In this document: in pieces, positions 28,469-38,737 of the stretch | Layout: each line of letters opens with the position of its first letter | Position numbering within the stretch: position 1 is the stretch's first letter | Source of the DNA: Chromohalobacter moromii | GTDB taxonomy: Bacteria > Pseudomonadota > Gammaproteobacteria > Pseudomonadales > Halomonadaceae | Assembly (NCBI RefSeq): GCF_023091865.1 | Contig: NZ_JAHXDI010000003.1 | Span: 434,001-498,000, forward strand | Direction: 5' to 3' | Length of the DNA: 64,000 nt | The notes under the pieces: model-generated | What the model was told of the DNA's origin: nothing | What the model saw: only the letters and a program-made list of their open reading frames with translations | Databases searched by the model: none | Made by a program: the position numbers and the translations under genes

Positions 28469-29875
28469 TCAGGTATAGGCCGGATCATCGGCAGACGGCG
28501 CACCCGGGGACGAGGGGGAGGCAGCCTGTTCAGGCCGACGGGTCTGGAGAGCGCCCCGAACCTGGTCCATATCATCGTCATTCAGGCCGAATAGGTATGT
28601 GGCCCAGAACATCAACAGGCAGACCAGCGCCGGAATCAGAGTCAGTAGTAGCGTGATGACGAGTAGCGCTGTGTCGCTCTGCTGATCGACATTGGCCTGG
28701 TAGCCGCCCCAGGAAAGCAGAAAGCCGATCATGCCGCCGGAAACGGCTAGCCCCATTTTGAGAAAGAAGAGATTGCCCGCGAAGGAGACCCCGGTATTGC
28801 GCTGCCCGGTTTTCCATTCGCCATAATCTTCGGCATCTGCCATCAATGCCCAGGAAATCGGTGCGCCAATGCCGTGCATGAAACTGACCAGTACGAACAG
28901 TACCGTCGCCACGATGCCCCACTGCCCAGGCACGAAGAACAGCAGGCACGAGGACGCGATCAAGGCCACGGTACTTGCTTGAAACACGATGCGTTTGCTG
29001 ATGCGCTGACTGAACCGCGGCGAGAGCGCGGTCCCGGCGATGCTGGCGAGTGCCCCCGCGGTAATGAAGACGGAGATGCCGGTGGTGCCGAAGCCCAACA
29101 CGTAGGTGGCGAAATAAATGGCAGCCCCCTGACGGAGGAAGAACTGCAGCGCTTGGAGGAAAGTAACGCCCAAGATGATGCGCCATTTGATATTCATGGC
29201 CAGTGACTTGAGTGTGGCCGTCAGCTTTTCCTGTTTTTGTAGGGGCGGATGAACACGCTCTCTTACCGTGGCGAAGCAGAAGCCGAACATCGCAAGCGCG
29301 ATCACGGACATGATGGCCATGGTGTATTGAAAACCCTGAGTCTCATCGCCGCCGCCGAGTAATTCGACCAGCGGCATCAAGCTGCTGTTGAGAATCAGGT
29401 AGGCCACGCCGACGAGGATAAAGCGCCAGGACTGAAACGATACTCGCTCACGGTGATCGTCGGTGATCACACCGCCCAGCGCGCAGTAGGGAATGTTCAC
29501 CGCCGTGTAGAGGAGCGACATCGCGAAATAAGTGGCGAAGGCGTAGCCGATCTTGGCCGACTCCGACCAGTCGGGGGTGGTGAACATCAGCACGCAGGAA
29601 GCGGCCAAGGGCACGGGAACAAGCAGGATGTAGGGGCGGAATCGCCCCCAGCGGCTGCGTGTGCGGTCGGCTAGCGCCCCCATGAGAGGATCGGTGATGG
29701 CATCCACGAAGCGCATGGAAATGAAGATGGTACCCACGATGGCCGGCGAGATGCCGTAGACATCGGTATAGAAGTAGGAGAGATACATGACCACGGCGGC
29801 AAAGGTCATGTTGTTGCCGGCGTCACCCATGCCGAAACCTATCTTCTCCATCACGCTGAGCTTGGCGTTACGCAT
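28469..29875 (-). CDS. GPH family glycoside/pentoside:cation symporter
   Basis: A 468-residue, 12-helix transporter of the MFS_2/GPH family (XynP/YicJ/MelB relatives). MEKIGFGMGDAGNNMTF near the N-terminus and DPLMGALADRTRSRWGRFRPYIL are diagnostic. It probably imports arabino- or xylo-oligosaccharides with Na+ or H+ for the GH51 enzyme encoded next. A LacI-type palindrome lies about 45 bp upstream. GGGAG precedes the ATG. Confidence 0.88.
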   Translation of the reverse strand: MRNAKLSVMEKIGFGMGDAGNNMTFAAVVMYLSYFYTDVYGISPAIVGTIFISMRFVDAITDPLMGALADRTRSRWGRFRPYILLVPVPLAASCVLMFTTPDWSESAKIGYAFATYFAMSLLYTAVNIPYCALGGVITDDHRERVSFQSWRFILVGVAYLILNSSLMPLVELLGGGDETQGFQYTMAIMSVIALAMFGFCFATVRERVHPPLQKQEKLTATLKSLAMNIKWRIILGVTFLQALQFFLRQGAAIYFATYVLGFGTTGISVFITAGALASIAGTALSPRFSQRISKRIVFQASTVALIASSCLLFFVPGQWGIVATVLFVLVSFMHGIGAPISWALMADAEDYGEWKTGQRNTGVSFAGNLFFLKMGLAVSGGMIGFLLSWGGYQANVDQQSDTALLVITLLLTLIPALVCLLMFWATYLFGLNDDDMDQVRGALQTRRPEQAASPSSPGAPSADDPAYT

Positions 29876-30261
29876 CGCAGGCTCCCGAGAGCTGGTTCTT
29901 TATTGAGCCTGCGAAGCGTAAGCGCTTAATTGGCATTCTATCTAATATATGTATTTCTTGTTTTTGATACTTAAAGAGTTATTGATGAAACGAGAGCGGG
30001 CGATTACAAACACTTCTGTATGTGATGCGACCAAAGGTGCGCGACGAAAGTGGGGGCCAGGTAACGCATGCTTGCTGGCCGGTTTCTGAATAATGGTGTT
30101 CCGTGCCCTTCGATTCTGGATCGCTATCACTTGCTTGTGCGCACGCTACTGGCGCGATTCTGTTATCCTGCCGCCATTCCATCCTTGGCCATTGCCCCCG
30201 CTATCACACGCCACCCATTCGCGCGTATGGCGTGGCCAGCTTCACGACAGGATTTGCCGCC
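29876..30261. other. Divergent intergenic region
   Basis: 386 bp between the symporter and dbpA starts. It holds the LacI-type palindrome, an AT-rich run around 29930-29990 likely to be the symporter promoter, and GC-normal DNA leading to dbpA. No small gene is supported; the open frame extending dbpA upstream to 30103 lacks family-like residues. Confidence 0.55.
29919..29928. promoter_or_regulatory. LacI-family-type operator upstream of the pentoside genes
   Basis: TAAGCGCTTA is a perfect 10-bp palindrome with the central CG typical of LacI/GalR operators. It is 43 bp upstream of the symporter start. No lacI-type gene is in the window, so the regulator would act from elsewhere. Confidence 0.6.
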
Positions 30262-31656
<1,395 letters not shown>

Positions 31657-31716
31657 TTTCCCGATGGTGCTTCTGATGCTTGCCCCGATTACCGGCGCCT
31701 ACTATGAAAAGGTGAT

Positions 31717-32577
31717 ATGAAAGTCCCCAAACGACTCCAACCGCTGCTCGAAGATGGACTGATCGACGAGGTCGTCAGCCAGTTGATGAGCGGCAAGGAA
31801 GCCCAGGTCTACGTGGTGCGCTGTGGCGCAGAGCAGCGTTGCGCCAAGGTGTTCAAGGAAGCCAGTCAACGCAGCTTCAAGCAGGCCGTTCAGTATCAGG
31901 AGGGCCGCAAGGAGCGTAACAGCCGGCGTGCCCGGGCGATGGCCAAGAAGACCCGCTACGGTCAGAAAGAGCAGGAAGCGGCCTGGCTCAGCGCCGAGGT
32001 GGATGCCCTGTACCGGCTGGACGCGGCGGGGGTGCGCGTGCCTCGGCCGCATGGCTTCGTCGACGGCGTGCTGCTGATGGACCTGATCGGCGACGGCGAG
32101 GGCGGCGTCGCCCCGCGCCTGAGCGAGGTGGCGCTGAGCCCACAACAGGCGCGCGATTATCACGACCGTGTCATCGCCGACGTGGTGCGCATGTTGTGCG
32201 CCGGGCTGGTGCATGGCGATCTTTCCGAATTCAATGTGCTGGTCGACCGCGAGGGCCCGGTGATCATCGACCTGCCCCAGGCGGTCGATGCGGCGGGCAA
32301 CAACAGCGCGCCGATGCTGCTGGTGCGTGACGTCGACAAGATGCGCGACTGGTTCGGGCGTTTCGAGCCGGCGCTGCTCAATACCGACTATGGCAAGGAG
32401 ATCTGGGCGCTCTACGAGAGCGGCGAGCTGCATCCGGACAGCCCGCTCACCGGACACTTCGAGCCTGATATCCTCGACGTCGACGTGATGGAGCTGATGG
32501 CGGTGATCGACGATGCCCGCGAGGAAGCCGAGGAGCGCCGCGAACGTGCGCGTGACGATCTTGAGGACGACGACTGA
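31717..32577 (+). CDS. RIO-type serine/threonine protein kinase
   Basis: A 286-residue atypical kinase of the RIO1 family. The ATP-site lysine lies in CAKVFKEA, the catalytic loop is VHGDLSEFNVL, and the metal-binding Asp is in VIIDLPQAV. The C-terminus is a charged coiled segment (EEAEERRERARDD). Archaeal and eukaryotic RIO kinases act in small-subunit ribosome maturation; bacterial ones are poorly understood. It lies 60 bp after dbpA on the same strand, so a shared ribosome-biogenesis role is a reasonable guess. AAAGGTG precedes the ATG. Confidence 0.88.
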   Translation: MKVPKRLQPLLEDGLIDEVVSQLMSGKEAQVYVVRCGAEQRCAKVFKEASQRSFKQAVQYQEGRKERNSRRARAMAKKTRYGQKEQEAAWLSAEVDALYRLDAAGVRVPRPHGFVDGVLLMDLIGDGEGGVAPRLSEVALSPQQARDYHDRVIADVVRMLCAGLVHGDLSEFNVLVDREGPVIIDLPQAVDAAGNNSAPMLLVRDVDKMRDWFGRFEPALLNTDYGKEIWALYESGELHPDSPLTGHFEPDILDVDVMELMAVIDDAREEAEERRERARDDLEDDD

Positions 32578-32602
32578 GGTCTCGACTGCCGCAAGCACCA
32601 TT

Positions 32603-32638
32603 TTCAGCATCGATGGCGTCTTCAGCATCGATGGCGCC
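32603..32638. repeat. Tandem 18-bp repeat, two copies
   Basis: Two adjacent 18-bp units beginning TTCAGCATCGATGGCG differ at one position. They lie between the RIO kinase gene and the Fur box of the siderophore receptor. Confidence 0.85.
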
Positions 32639-32656
32639 AATGATGCCAATGCGAAT

Positions 32657-32675
32657 ATTTATCATAATCATTGAC
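32657..32675. promoter_or_regulatory. Fur box upstream of the TonB receptor
   Basis: ATTTATCATAATCATTGAC matches the 19-bp Fur consensus at 13 positions, including a run of nine (ATAATCATT). It lies about 85 bp upstream of a siderophore-receptor gene, so iron repression by Fur is likely. Confidence 0.75.
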
Positions 32676-32758
32676 TCTTGAGTCGAGGGTTTCCATACTT
32701 CGCGCTTCGGAAATGCCTCATGAAAGTGACGCCCATGACGCGTCCTCAAGGGAACACA

Positions 32759-34966
32759 ATGAACAAACCTTCCTGTCGACCGTACGAGTCGGGCCAGTCG
32801 TGCGGCCAAGTCCGCGCGCATTTTCTTCGCAGCCGCGCGTTACCGATCGCGTTGTTCTCCACCGTCTCAGTGCTTCCCTTCTCCTCGGCATGGGCACAGT
32901 CCGATGAGGCACCTGAGCTGGAGACGGTGACGGTCACAGCCGTGAACCTCTATGACAATGTCGGCTATACGCGCCGCACCACTGCGGCGGGCACGCGTTT
33001 CGAGCTGAGCCCCAAGGAGGTGCCGCAGTCGCTCAGCATCGTCACCGAGCAGCGCATCGAGGATCAGGACCTGCAGGACATCGAAGAGGTCCTCGCCAAC
33101 ACCACGGGCATCTCCGCCAGCCGCATCGACAGCAACCGCGTGTCGTTCTACTCGCGCGGTTTTCGCATCAACAGCTATCAATACGACGGCATTCCCACGC
33201 TCAACACGGACAGTCGCTGGTACTTCGGCGAGGGCTCCCAGAACACGGCGATCTATGATCGGGTCGAGGTGGTGCGCGGCGCCAACGGCCTGATGACGGG
33301 CGCGGGGAACCCCGGTGCCTCGGTCAATTTCGTGCGCAAGCACGCGGATAGCCGCGAGCTGACGGGGTCGGTGTCCGGCACGCTCGGCAGTTGGGACCAA
33401 CGACGTGGCGTGGTCGATGTCACCACCCCGCTGACGGCGTCCGGCGATGTGCGGGCGCGGTTCGTCGGCGGCTACGACGACAGCGACTCCTATCTGGACC
33501 GCTACGCCGAGCGTGAGAAGTTCGGCTACGCGGTGATCGATGCGGACGTGACCGATCACACCACCCTGTCGGTGGGTTACGACTACCAGAACACGCATGC
33601 CTCGTCGCCGACCTGGGGCGGATTGCCGCTCTGGTACAGCGATGGCAGCGAGACGGATTACAGCCGCTCGTTCAGCGTGGCCCCGGATTGGTCCTACTAC
33701 GATTTCGAAGCCAGGAAGGTATTCGCCCAGCTCGACCATCGCTTCGACAACGGTTGGGAGCTGCGCGGCACGGCGACCCACGAAGAGACCGACATGGACG
33801 GCAAGCTGGCTGCACCTTACTACGAGCCCTATTTCTCGTCCCCCGACCCCGTGACGGGACAAGGTCCATTCTTCTATACCGGCTGGAACCGAGGCGAGCG
33901 CGAGGTGGATTCGGTCGACGGCTACGCGAAGGGCCCGTTCGCGCTGTTCGGTCGCGAGCACGAGCTCGTCGTGGGCGGCAGCTACAGCGACCAGAGCAAT
34001 GACTACGAGAATACGTTCATCGACGGCTTTGCCCCTGGCGATTTCAACCACTGGGATGGCACGGCACCGAACGCGGGATGGGCGGATTTCACGGCATCGG
34101 AAAGCGCGAGTACTCGCCAGCAGGCCGTCTACGGTGTCGCGCGATTCTCGCTGGCCGATCCGCTGACGCTGATCGTCGGCGCTCGCTATACCGACTGGCA
34201 TGGCAGTACCTGGTCGAGCGGCCTGGGCAGCCATTCGCAGGACGAAGACGACATCACGCCGTATGGCGGCCTGGTCTACGACCTCAACGATGTCTGGTCC
34301 ACCTACTTGAGCTATACCGAGATTTTCCAGCCCCAAAGCTATCGCCTGGCAGGCGGTAACGGCTATCTGGATCCCCTCGTGGGCAAGAACTACGAGACCG
34401 GCATCAAGGCCGCCTGGTTCGATGGATTGCTCAACGCCTCGTTCTCGGTGTTCCGGCTCGAGCAGGATAACGTGGCCGATATCGTCAGCACGCCCGGCTC
34501 GCTCATCACCACCGCGACGCCTGTCAGCGATGTGGTCAGCGAAGGCTTCGAGGCCGAGCTGACCGGTGCGGTGACCGACGATCTCGATATGACGGTCGGC
34601 TTTACCCACTACACGGCGACCTCCGCGGAAGGCTCGTTCAACACCGACCGCCCACGTACCCAGGCCAATCTGTTCGCCAGCTACCGCGTACCACAGTGGC
34701 GTCAGCTGACGATCGGCGGGGGTGCCAGGTGGCAGGGCGATACCTTCATCGACGATCAGGCCGCGCCCGGCGGCGGAACCCGCGATTACGAGCAGAGCAG
34801 CTACGCGGTCGCGAATGTCTTCGGGCGTTACCAGTTCACGCCGCAGCTGGCGCTACAGGTCAACGTGAAGAACCTATTCGATGAGAAGTACTACAGCTAT
34901 TTCGACACCTACGGTGTCTATGGCGAACCACGACGGGTGACCTCGACGCTGACCTACGCGTTCTGA
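32759..34966 (+). CDS. TonB-dependent siderophore receptor (FpvA/FhuE-like)
   Basis: A 735-residue outer-membrane receptor. Start chosen at 32759, after AAGGGAACACA. A long n-region precedes the signal-peptide core, with cleavage expected after SSAWA. The plug has the TonB-box-like ELETVTVTA, PKEVPQSLSIVTEQRI, SRGFRI and RVEVVRGANGLMTGAGNPGASVNFVRK; the 22-strand barrel ends NLFDEKYY...SFxx...TLTYAF with terminal Phe. This plug type is shared by ferric pyoverdine, coprogen and hydroxamate receptors. No signalling extension or anti-sigma gene is present, so uptake only, under Fur. The cognate siderophore is unknown. Confidence 0.92.
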   Translation: MNKPSCRPYESGQSCGQVRAHFLRSRALPIALFSTVSVLPFSSAWAQSDEAPELETVTVTAVNLYDNVGYTRRTTAAGTRFELSPKEVPQSLSIVTEQRIEDQDLQDIEEVLANTTGISASRIDSNRVSFYSRGFRINSYQYDGIPTLNTDSRWYFGEGSQNTAIYDRVEVVRGANGLMTGAGNPGASVNFVRKHADSRELTGSVSGTLGSWDQRRGVVDVTTPLTASGDVRARFVGGYDDSDSYLDRYAEREKFGYAVIDADVTDHTTLSVGYDYQNTHASSPTWGGLPLWYSDGSETDYSRSFSVAPDWSYYDFEARKVFAQLDHRFDNGWELRGTATHEETDMDGKLAAPYYEPYFSSPDPVTGQGPFFYTGWNRGEREVDSVDGYAKGPFALFGREHELVVGGSYSDQSNDYENTFIDGFAPGDFNHWDGTAPNAGWADFTASESASTRQQAVYGVARFSLADPLTLIVGARYTDWHGSTWSSGLGSHSQDEDDITPYGGLVYDLNDVWSTYLSYTEIFQPQSYRLAGGNGYLDPLVGKNYETGIKAAWFDGLLNASFSVFRLEQDNVADIVSTPGSLITTATPVSDVVSEGFEAELTGAVTDDLDMTVGFTHYTATSAEGSFNTDRPRTQANLFASYRVPQWRQLTIGGGARWQGDTFIDDQAAPGGGTRDYEQSSYAVANVFGRYQFTPQLALQVNVKNLFDEKYYSYFDTYGVYGEPRRVTSTLTYAF

Positions 34967-35024
34967 GCGTCCTGGCGGGCCCCGGCGCACGTGCCAACGC
35001 CGGCGCCTGCCAGCGTCTCGGCCT

Positions 35025-35813
35025 CTAGCCGGCTGGCCGTTTCCACGCCTCGAACCATCCCAGTCCCGCCCGCGTGCCGGCACGGGGCTTGTACTCACAG
35101 CCGATCCAACCCTCGAACCCGTCTGCGTCCAACTGCTGGAAAAGCCACGGATAATTCACTTCACCGGTATCGGGTTCGTGGCGCTCGGGCACGCCGGCGA
35201 TCTGAAGGTGGCCGATCCCTGCGCGATGACGACGATAGGTCGTCCAGAGGTCTCCGTCCATGATCTGGGTGTGGTAGAAATCCATCTGCACCTTGACGTT
35301 GGGCTCGCCCAGTTCGGCCACGATGGCGTGTCCCTCGGCCTGATGGTTGAGGCAGTACCCCGGCATGTCGCGGGTATTGATGGGTTCGATCAGCAATTCG
35401 AGGTCGTGCTCGGCGAGGCGGCGGGCGGCATGGCGCAGGTTGTCCAGATACACCGCGCGCCATGTTTCCCGTGAAACACCCTCGGGGGCCAGCCCTGCCA
35501 TGGCATGCAGACGCGGGCAGTTCAGCGCCCGGGCGTAACGAATCGCGGTTTCGACGCTGTCGCGGAATTCCGCCTCGCGCCCCGGCAGGGCGGCGATGCC
35601 GCGCTCGCCGGCGTCCCAGTCGCCCGGCGGCAGGTTGAACAGCGCCTGCTGCAAGCCATGACGCTTCAACTCGGCGGCGATGTCATCGGCCTCGAACGCA
35701 TAGGGGAACAAAAACTCGACCCCTTCGAAGCCGCAGGCGGCGGCCTCGGCGAAGCGCTCCATGAAGGGCACCTCGTTGAACATCATGGACAGGTTGGCGG
35801 CAAAGCGGGGCAT
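35025..35813 (-). CDS. otnI: 2-oxo-tetronate isomerase OtnI (hydroxypyruvate isomerase family)
   Basis: A 262-residue TIM-barrel xylose-isomerase-like protein of the Hyi family. FAANLSMMFNEVPFMERF at the N-terminus, IEPINTRDMPGYCLN, VQMDFYHTQIMDGDL and GWIGCEYKP carry the metal-binding and substrate residues. Alone it would be called hydroxypyruvate isomerase; next to otnC, otnK and ltnD it is better read as OtnI, converting 2-oxo-tetronate to 3-oxo-tetronate. It is last in the operon. AGGAG precedes the ATG. Confidence 0.88.
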   Translation of the reverse strand: MPRFAANLSMMFNEVPFMERFAEAAACGFEGVEFLFPYAFEADDIAAELKRHGLQQALFNLPPGDWDAGERGIAALPGREAEFRDSVETAIRYARALNCPRLHAMAGLAPEGVSRETWRAVYLDNLRHAARRLAEHDLELLIEPINTRDMPGYCLNHQAEGHAIVAELGEPNVKVQMDFYHTQIMDGDLWTTYRRHRAGIGHLQIAGVPERHEPDTGEVNYPWLFQQLDADGFEGWIGCEYKPRAGTRAGLGWFEAWKRPAG

Positions 35814-35837
35814 GAGGAGACTCCTTTCAGAAAATGC

Positions 35838-36497
35838 TTACCAGTGGGCGCCGAAGGCCTGACGAAGCTCGTCGATTTCCGCTTCGCCCAAGGTGCGCAC
35901 GTCGTGCTGGCGTAGCAGGAGATACAGTTTGGCGGTTTCTTCCAGCTCCTCGATGGCGTTGCGTGCCGCTTCCAGGGTCTTGCCCGCCACCACGGGGCCG
36001 TGGTTGGCCAGCAACACCGCGCCATGGGTCTTGGCATGCTCGCGTATCGCGTCGCCGAGGGCGGGGTCGCCGGGGCGATAGTAAGGAATCAGCGGCAGGC
36101 GCCCCACGCGCATGACGAAATACGGTGTGATGGGGGGCAGGCAGGAGCGTTCATCGAGGCCGTTGAGACACGAGACCGCTGCCGAGTGCGTGGCATGCAG
36201 GTGAATGATGCCGCCGGTATCGGGACGCTGATCGTAGAAGGCGCGGTGCAGGAACGACTCCTTGGTCGGTGGCGCGCCGTCGAGCAGGTTGCCGTCCCAG
36301 TCAAGTTTGGAAATCGCGGCGGGATCGAGGGCGCCGAGGCTGGCGTTGGTCGGCGTCATCAGCCAGCCGTCATCGAGCTTGGCGCTGATGTTGCCGGAGG
36401 TGCCCGGCGCCATGCCCAGTAGCCGGAAGGCGCGACCGATTTCGGCGATCTCCTCGCGCAGGCGATTCTCGGTGGTCGTGGTGCTGATGTGGCTCAT
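35838..36497 (-). CDS. otnC: 3-oxo-tetronate 4-phosphate decarboxylase OtnC
   Basis: A 219-residue class II (fuculose-phosphate type) aldolase with start at 36497 (MSHISTTTTENRL). Zinc ligands lie in IHLHATHSAA and LLANHGPVVAG; TSGNISAKLDDGWLMTP binds phosphate. In threonate/erythronate catabolism this subfamily decarboxylates 3-oxo-tetronate 4-phosphate to dihydroxyacetone phosphate. It overlaps the otnK stop by 4 bp (ATGA), which implies coupled translation. Confidence 0.9.
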   Translation of the reverse strand: MSHISTTTTENRLREEIAEIGRAFRLLGMAPGTSGNISAKLDDGWLMTPTNASLGALDPAAISKLDWDGNLLDGAPPTKESFLHRAFYDQRPDTGGIIHLHATHSAAVSCLNGLDERSCLPPITPYFVMRVGRLPLIPYYRPGDPALGDAIREHAKTHGAVLLANHGPVVAGKTLEAARNAIEELEETAKLYLLLRQHDVRTLGEAEIDELRQAFGAHW

Positions 36498-37765
36498 GGC
36501 AACATCCCCCATGCCTTGGTCATGAAGTCCTGGGCGCCGAAGTTGCCCGACTTGAGGGTCAGGGCGAGCGGCGCCGGGGTGCCAAAGGTGGTGGTCCAGG
36601 GCACGCCGGGGTCGATGCTCGGGCCGATGCGCAAGCCTTGCACCCCAAGCGCGTTGACCACTGCGCCAGAGGTTTCGCCTCCCGCCACGAGCAAGCGTCG
36701 TACGCCATGGTGCTCGACGAGGGACTGGGCGATCTCGGCCATGGCGCGTTCGACCAGGGCCCCCGCTTCCGCGACGCCAAGGGCCTCCTGCGCCCGTCGC
36801 ACGTCTTCCGGCGAGGCGCTGGCATACAGCAGTACCGGGCCACGGTCGAGATGCTCTTCGGCCAGCGCGAGCGCCGCCGCGATGACCCCTTCGAAATCAT
36901 CGGCCAGGGCCAAGGCGTCGAGGTGATAGCTCGGATAGTGCTCGCGGCCATGCTCGAGCTGCGCCAGGGTGGCGCGCGAACAGCTGCCGCTCAAGATCGC
37001 TTCTCGCCCGGCGATAGCGGGTAATGCATCGGCTTGTCCCGCCGCAGGCAATCGGTCGGCCAGGTTGGCGGGCAAACCCAGGGCCAGCCCGGAGCCGGCG
37101 GTCACCAGGGGCAAATGACGGCAGGCGCGTGCCAGCGTATGCAAATGCTGGGTGTCGATGGCGTCGCAAATGGCGATGCCCACGCCCGCCGCGCGCAGCG
37201 TCTGGATGCGGGCCTCGACGGCCTCAGCTCCCTCGCTGAGCGTGGCGTAGTCGATCAGGTCGACCCGCTGGTGCGTCTGGGCGCCGAGAACGCGCACCAG
37301 ATTGGCATCCGTCATGGGCGTCAGGGGATGATCCTGCATGCCGCTTTCGTTGAGCGGCACGCCCCCCGCGAACAGGTAGCCGTTGTAGACGGTGCGCTGG
37401 TTGGCGGGCAGTGCCGGGCAGGCCACGGTGAAGTCGGTGTCCAGTGCCGTCATCAGCGCGTCGGTCACCGGCCCGATGTTGCCTGCGGGCGTGGAGTCGA
37501 ACGTCGAGCAGTACTTGAAGTAGAACTGCTCACAGCCCTGGGCCTGCAACCACGCCAACGCCTCGAGAGACTGCGCCACGGCCTCGTCGGCGGGCAGGGT
37601 GCGCGACTTGAGGGCGACGACCACGGCCTCGACGTCATCGTCCAGCGCCGTCGTGGGGACGCCGATGGTCTGCAGCGTGCGCATGCCGGCACTGACCAGC
37701 ATGCTCGCCACGTCCGTGGCGCCGGTGAAATCGTCGGCAATGCATCCGATGATGGGCATCGTCAT
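36494..37765 (-). CDS. otnK: 3-oxo-tetronate kinase OtnK
   Basis: A 423-residue four-carbon acid-sugar kinase (formerly DUF1537). GCIADDFTGATDVASML at the N-terminus is the sugar-acid-binding motif; the C-terminal nucleotide-binding half has LLVAGGETSGAVVNALG. It phosphorylates 3-oxo-tetronate at O4. The GGAGGA site is strong, and the start overlaps the ltnD stop by 4 bp. Other acid-sugar kinases of the family are distinguished mainly by context, which here supports OtnK. Confidence 0.9.
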   Translation of the reverse strand: MTMPIIGCIADDFTGATDVASMLVSAGMRTLQTIGVPTTALDDDVEAVVVALKSRTLPADEAVAQSLEALAWLQAQGCEQFYFKYCSTFDSTPAGNIGPVTDALMTALDTDFTVACPALPANQRTVYNGYLFAGGVPLNESGMQDHPLTPMTDANLVRVLGAQTHQRVDLIDYATLSEGAEAVEARIQTLRAAGVGIAICDAIDTQHLHTLARACRHLPLVTAGSGLALGLPANLADRLPAAGQADALPAIAGREAILSGSCSRATLAQLEHGREHYPSYHLDALALADDFEGVIAAALALAEEHLDRGPVLLYASASPEDVRRAQEALGVAEAGALVERAMAEIAQSLVEHHGVRRLLVAGGETSGAVVNALGVQGLRIGPSIDPGVPWTTTFGTPAPLALTLKSGNFGAQDFMTKAWGMLP

Positions 37766-38694
37766 TCCTCCTCCCCTGTGTCGGCATCGTTGGCCGCGTG
37801 AGACGGCAACCCGAAGCCTGGAAACGTCTTGATCACGGCGGCGTCATCGTCGCCGCCATGGCCCTGGGCCGAGGCTTGGGTAAACATGGTGAGCGCTTGA
37901 CTGGTCAGCGGCAGGGGAAACTTGTCGCGGTGAGCGGTATCGTGAACCAGGCCCAGATCCTTGACGAAGATATCCACCGCCGAGCGCGGCGTGTAATCGT
38001 CCTCGAGAATGTGCGGCACGCGATTCTCGAACATCCATGAATTGCCGGCGCTCTGGGTGATGACCTCATACAGCACCTGTGGGTCGCAGCCGCCGCGTAT
38101 GCCATAGGCCATGGCCTCGGCGGCAGCGGCGATGTGCACCCCCGCCAACAGCTGGTTGACCAGTTTGACCTGCGACCCCTGTCCCATCGCGTCGCCAAGG
38201 CGGAAGACCTTGGCGGCGAGGGCATCGAGGACCTCCTCGACGCTGTCGAAAACATCGGCCGGTCCCGAGGCCATGATCGTCAGCGCGCCTTGCGCGGCCT
38301 TGGCGGCACCACCGGAAATCGGCGCATCGAGCAGATGCAGGCCCCGGGTGGCGAGCTCATCGCCCAGGGCGACCACGGCCTCCGGCGCGCAGGTGGCGCA
38401 TGAGACGATGACGCTGCCGGGCGCCAGGCCGTCGGCGATGCCCTGGGGGCCGAACAGGACCTCGCGGGTCTGTTCGGCGTTGACGACCACGCTGATGACG
38501 ACATCGACGTGAGCGGCCATCTCGGCGGGCGTGGCGACCGCTCGGCCACCGTGCGCGTCGAATGCTTGCCTGGCGTCGGGTCGCAGGTCGCATCCCCAGG
38601 TCGTGAAGCCGGCATCGGCCAATGAGGTCGCCATGCCCATTCCCATCGACCCCAGGCCGATGATCCCCACCCGCGCGCGTTGTGCTTGTGTCAT
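37762..38694 (-). CDS. ltnD: L-threonate dehydrogenase LtnD
   Basis: A 310-residue beta-hydroxyacid dehydrogenase; start set at 38694 (MTQAQRARVGIIGLGSMGMG). The Rossmann GxGxxG is GLGSMG, the substrate motif DAPISGGAAKAAQG, and the catalytic lysine lies in GSQVKLVNQLLAG. It oxidises a C4 sugar acid (L-threonate, possibly D-erythronate) to 2-oxo-tetronate with NAD+. It is the first enzyme gene after the GntR regulator (43 bp apart). The only doubt is substrate stereochemistry. Confidence 0.88.
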   Translation of the reverse strand: MTQAQRARVGIIGLGSMGMGMATSLADAGFTTWGCDLRPDARQAFDAHGGRAVATPAEMAAHVDVVISVVVNAEQTREVLFGPQGIADGLAPGSVIVSCATCAPEAVVALGDELATRGLHLLDAPISGGAAKAAQGALTIMASGPADVFDSVEEVLDALAAKVFRLGDAMGQGSQVKLVNQLLAGVHIAAAAEAMAYGIRGGCDPQVLYEVITQSAGNSWMFENRVPHILEDDYTPRSAVDIFVKDLGLVHDTAHRDKFPLPLTSQALTMFTQASAQGHGGDDDAAVIKTFPGFGLPSHAANDADTGEEE

Positions 38695-38737
38695 CTCGCG
38701 TTCCTTGTCTGTGGTTCTTTGATGAAACGGTCGTTGG

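Noticed and set aside
32603-32638. Possible CRISPR-like repeat
   Set aside because: Only two directly abutting 18-bp units without spacers; not a CRISPR array.
32867-34609. 580-codon open frame antisense to the TonB receptor
   Set aside because: It lies wholly within the receptor gene, has no domain or ribosome site, and long antisense frames are common at this GC content.
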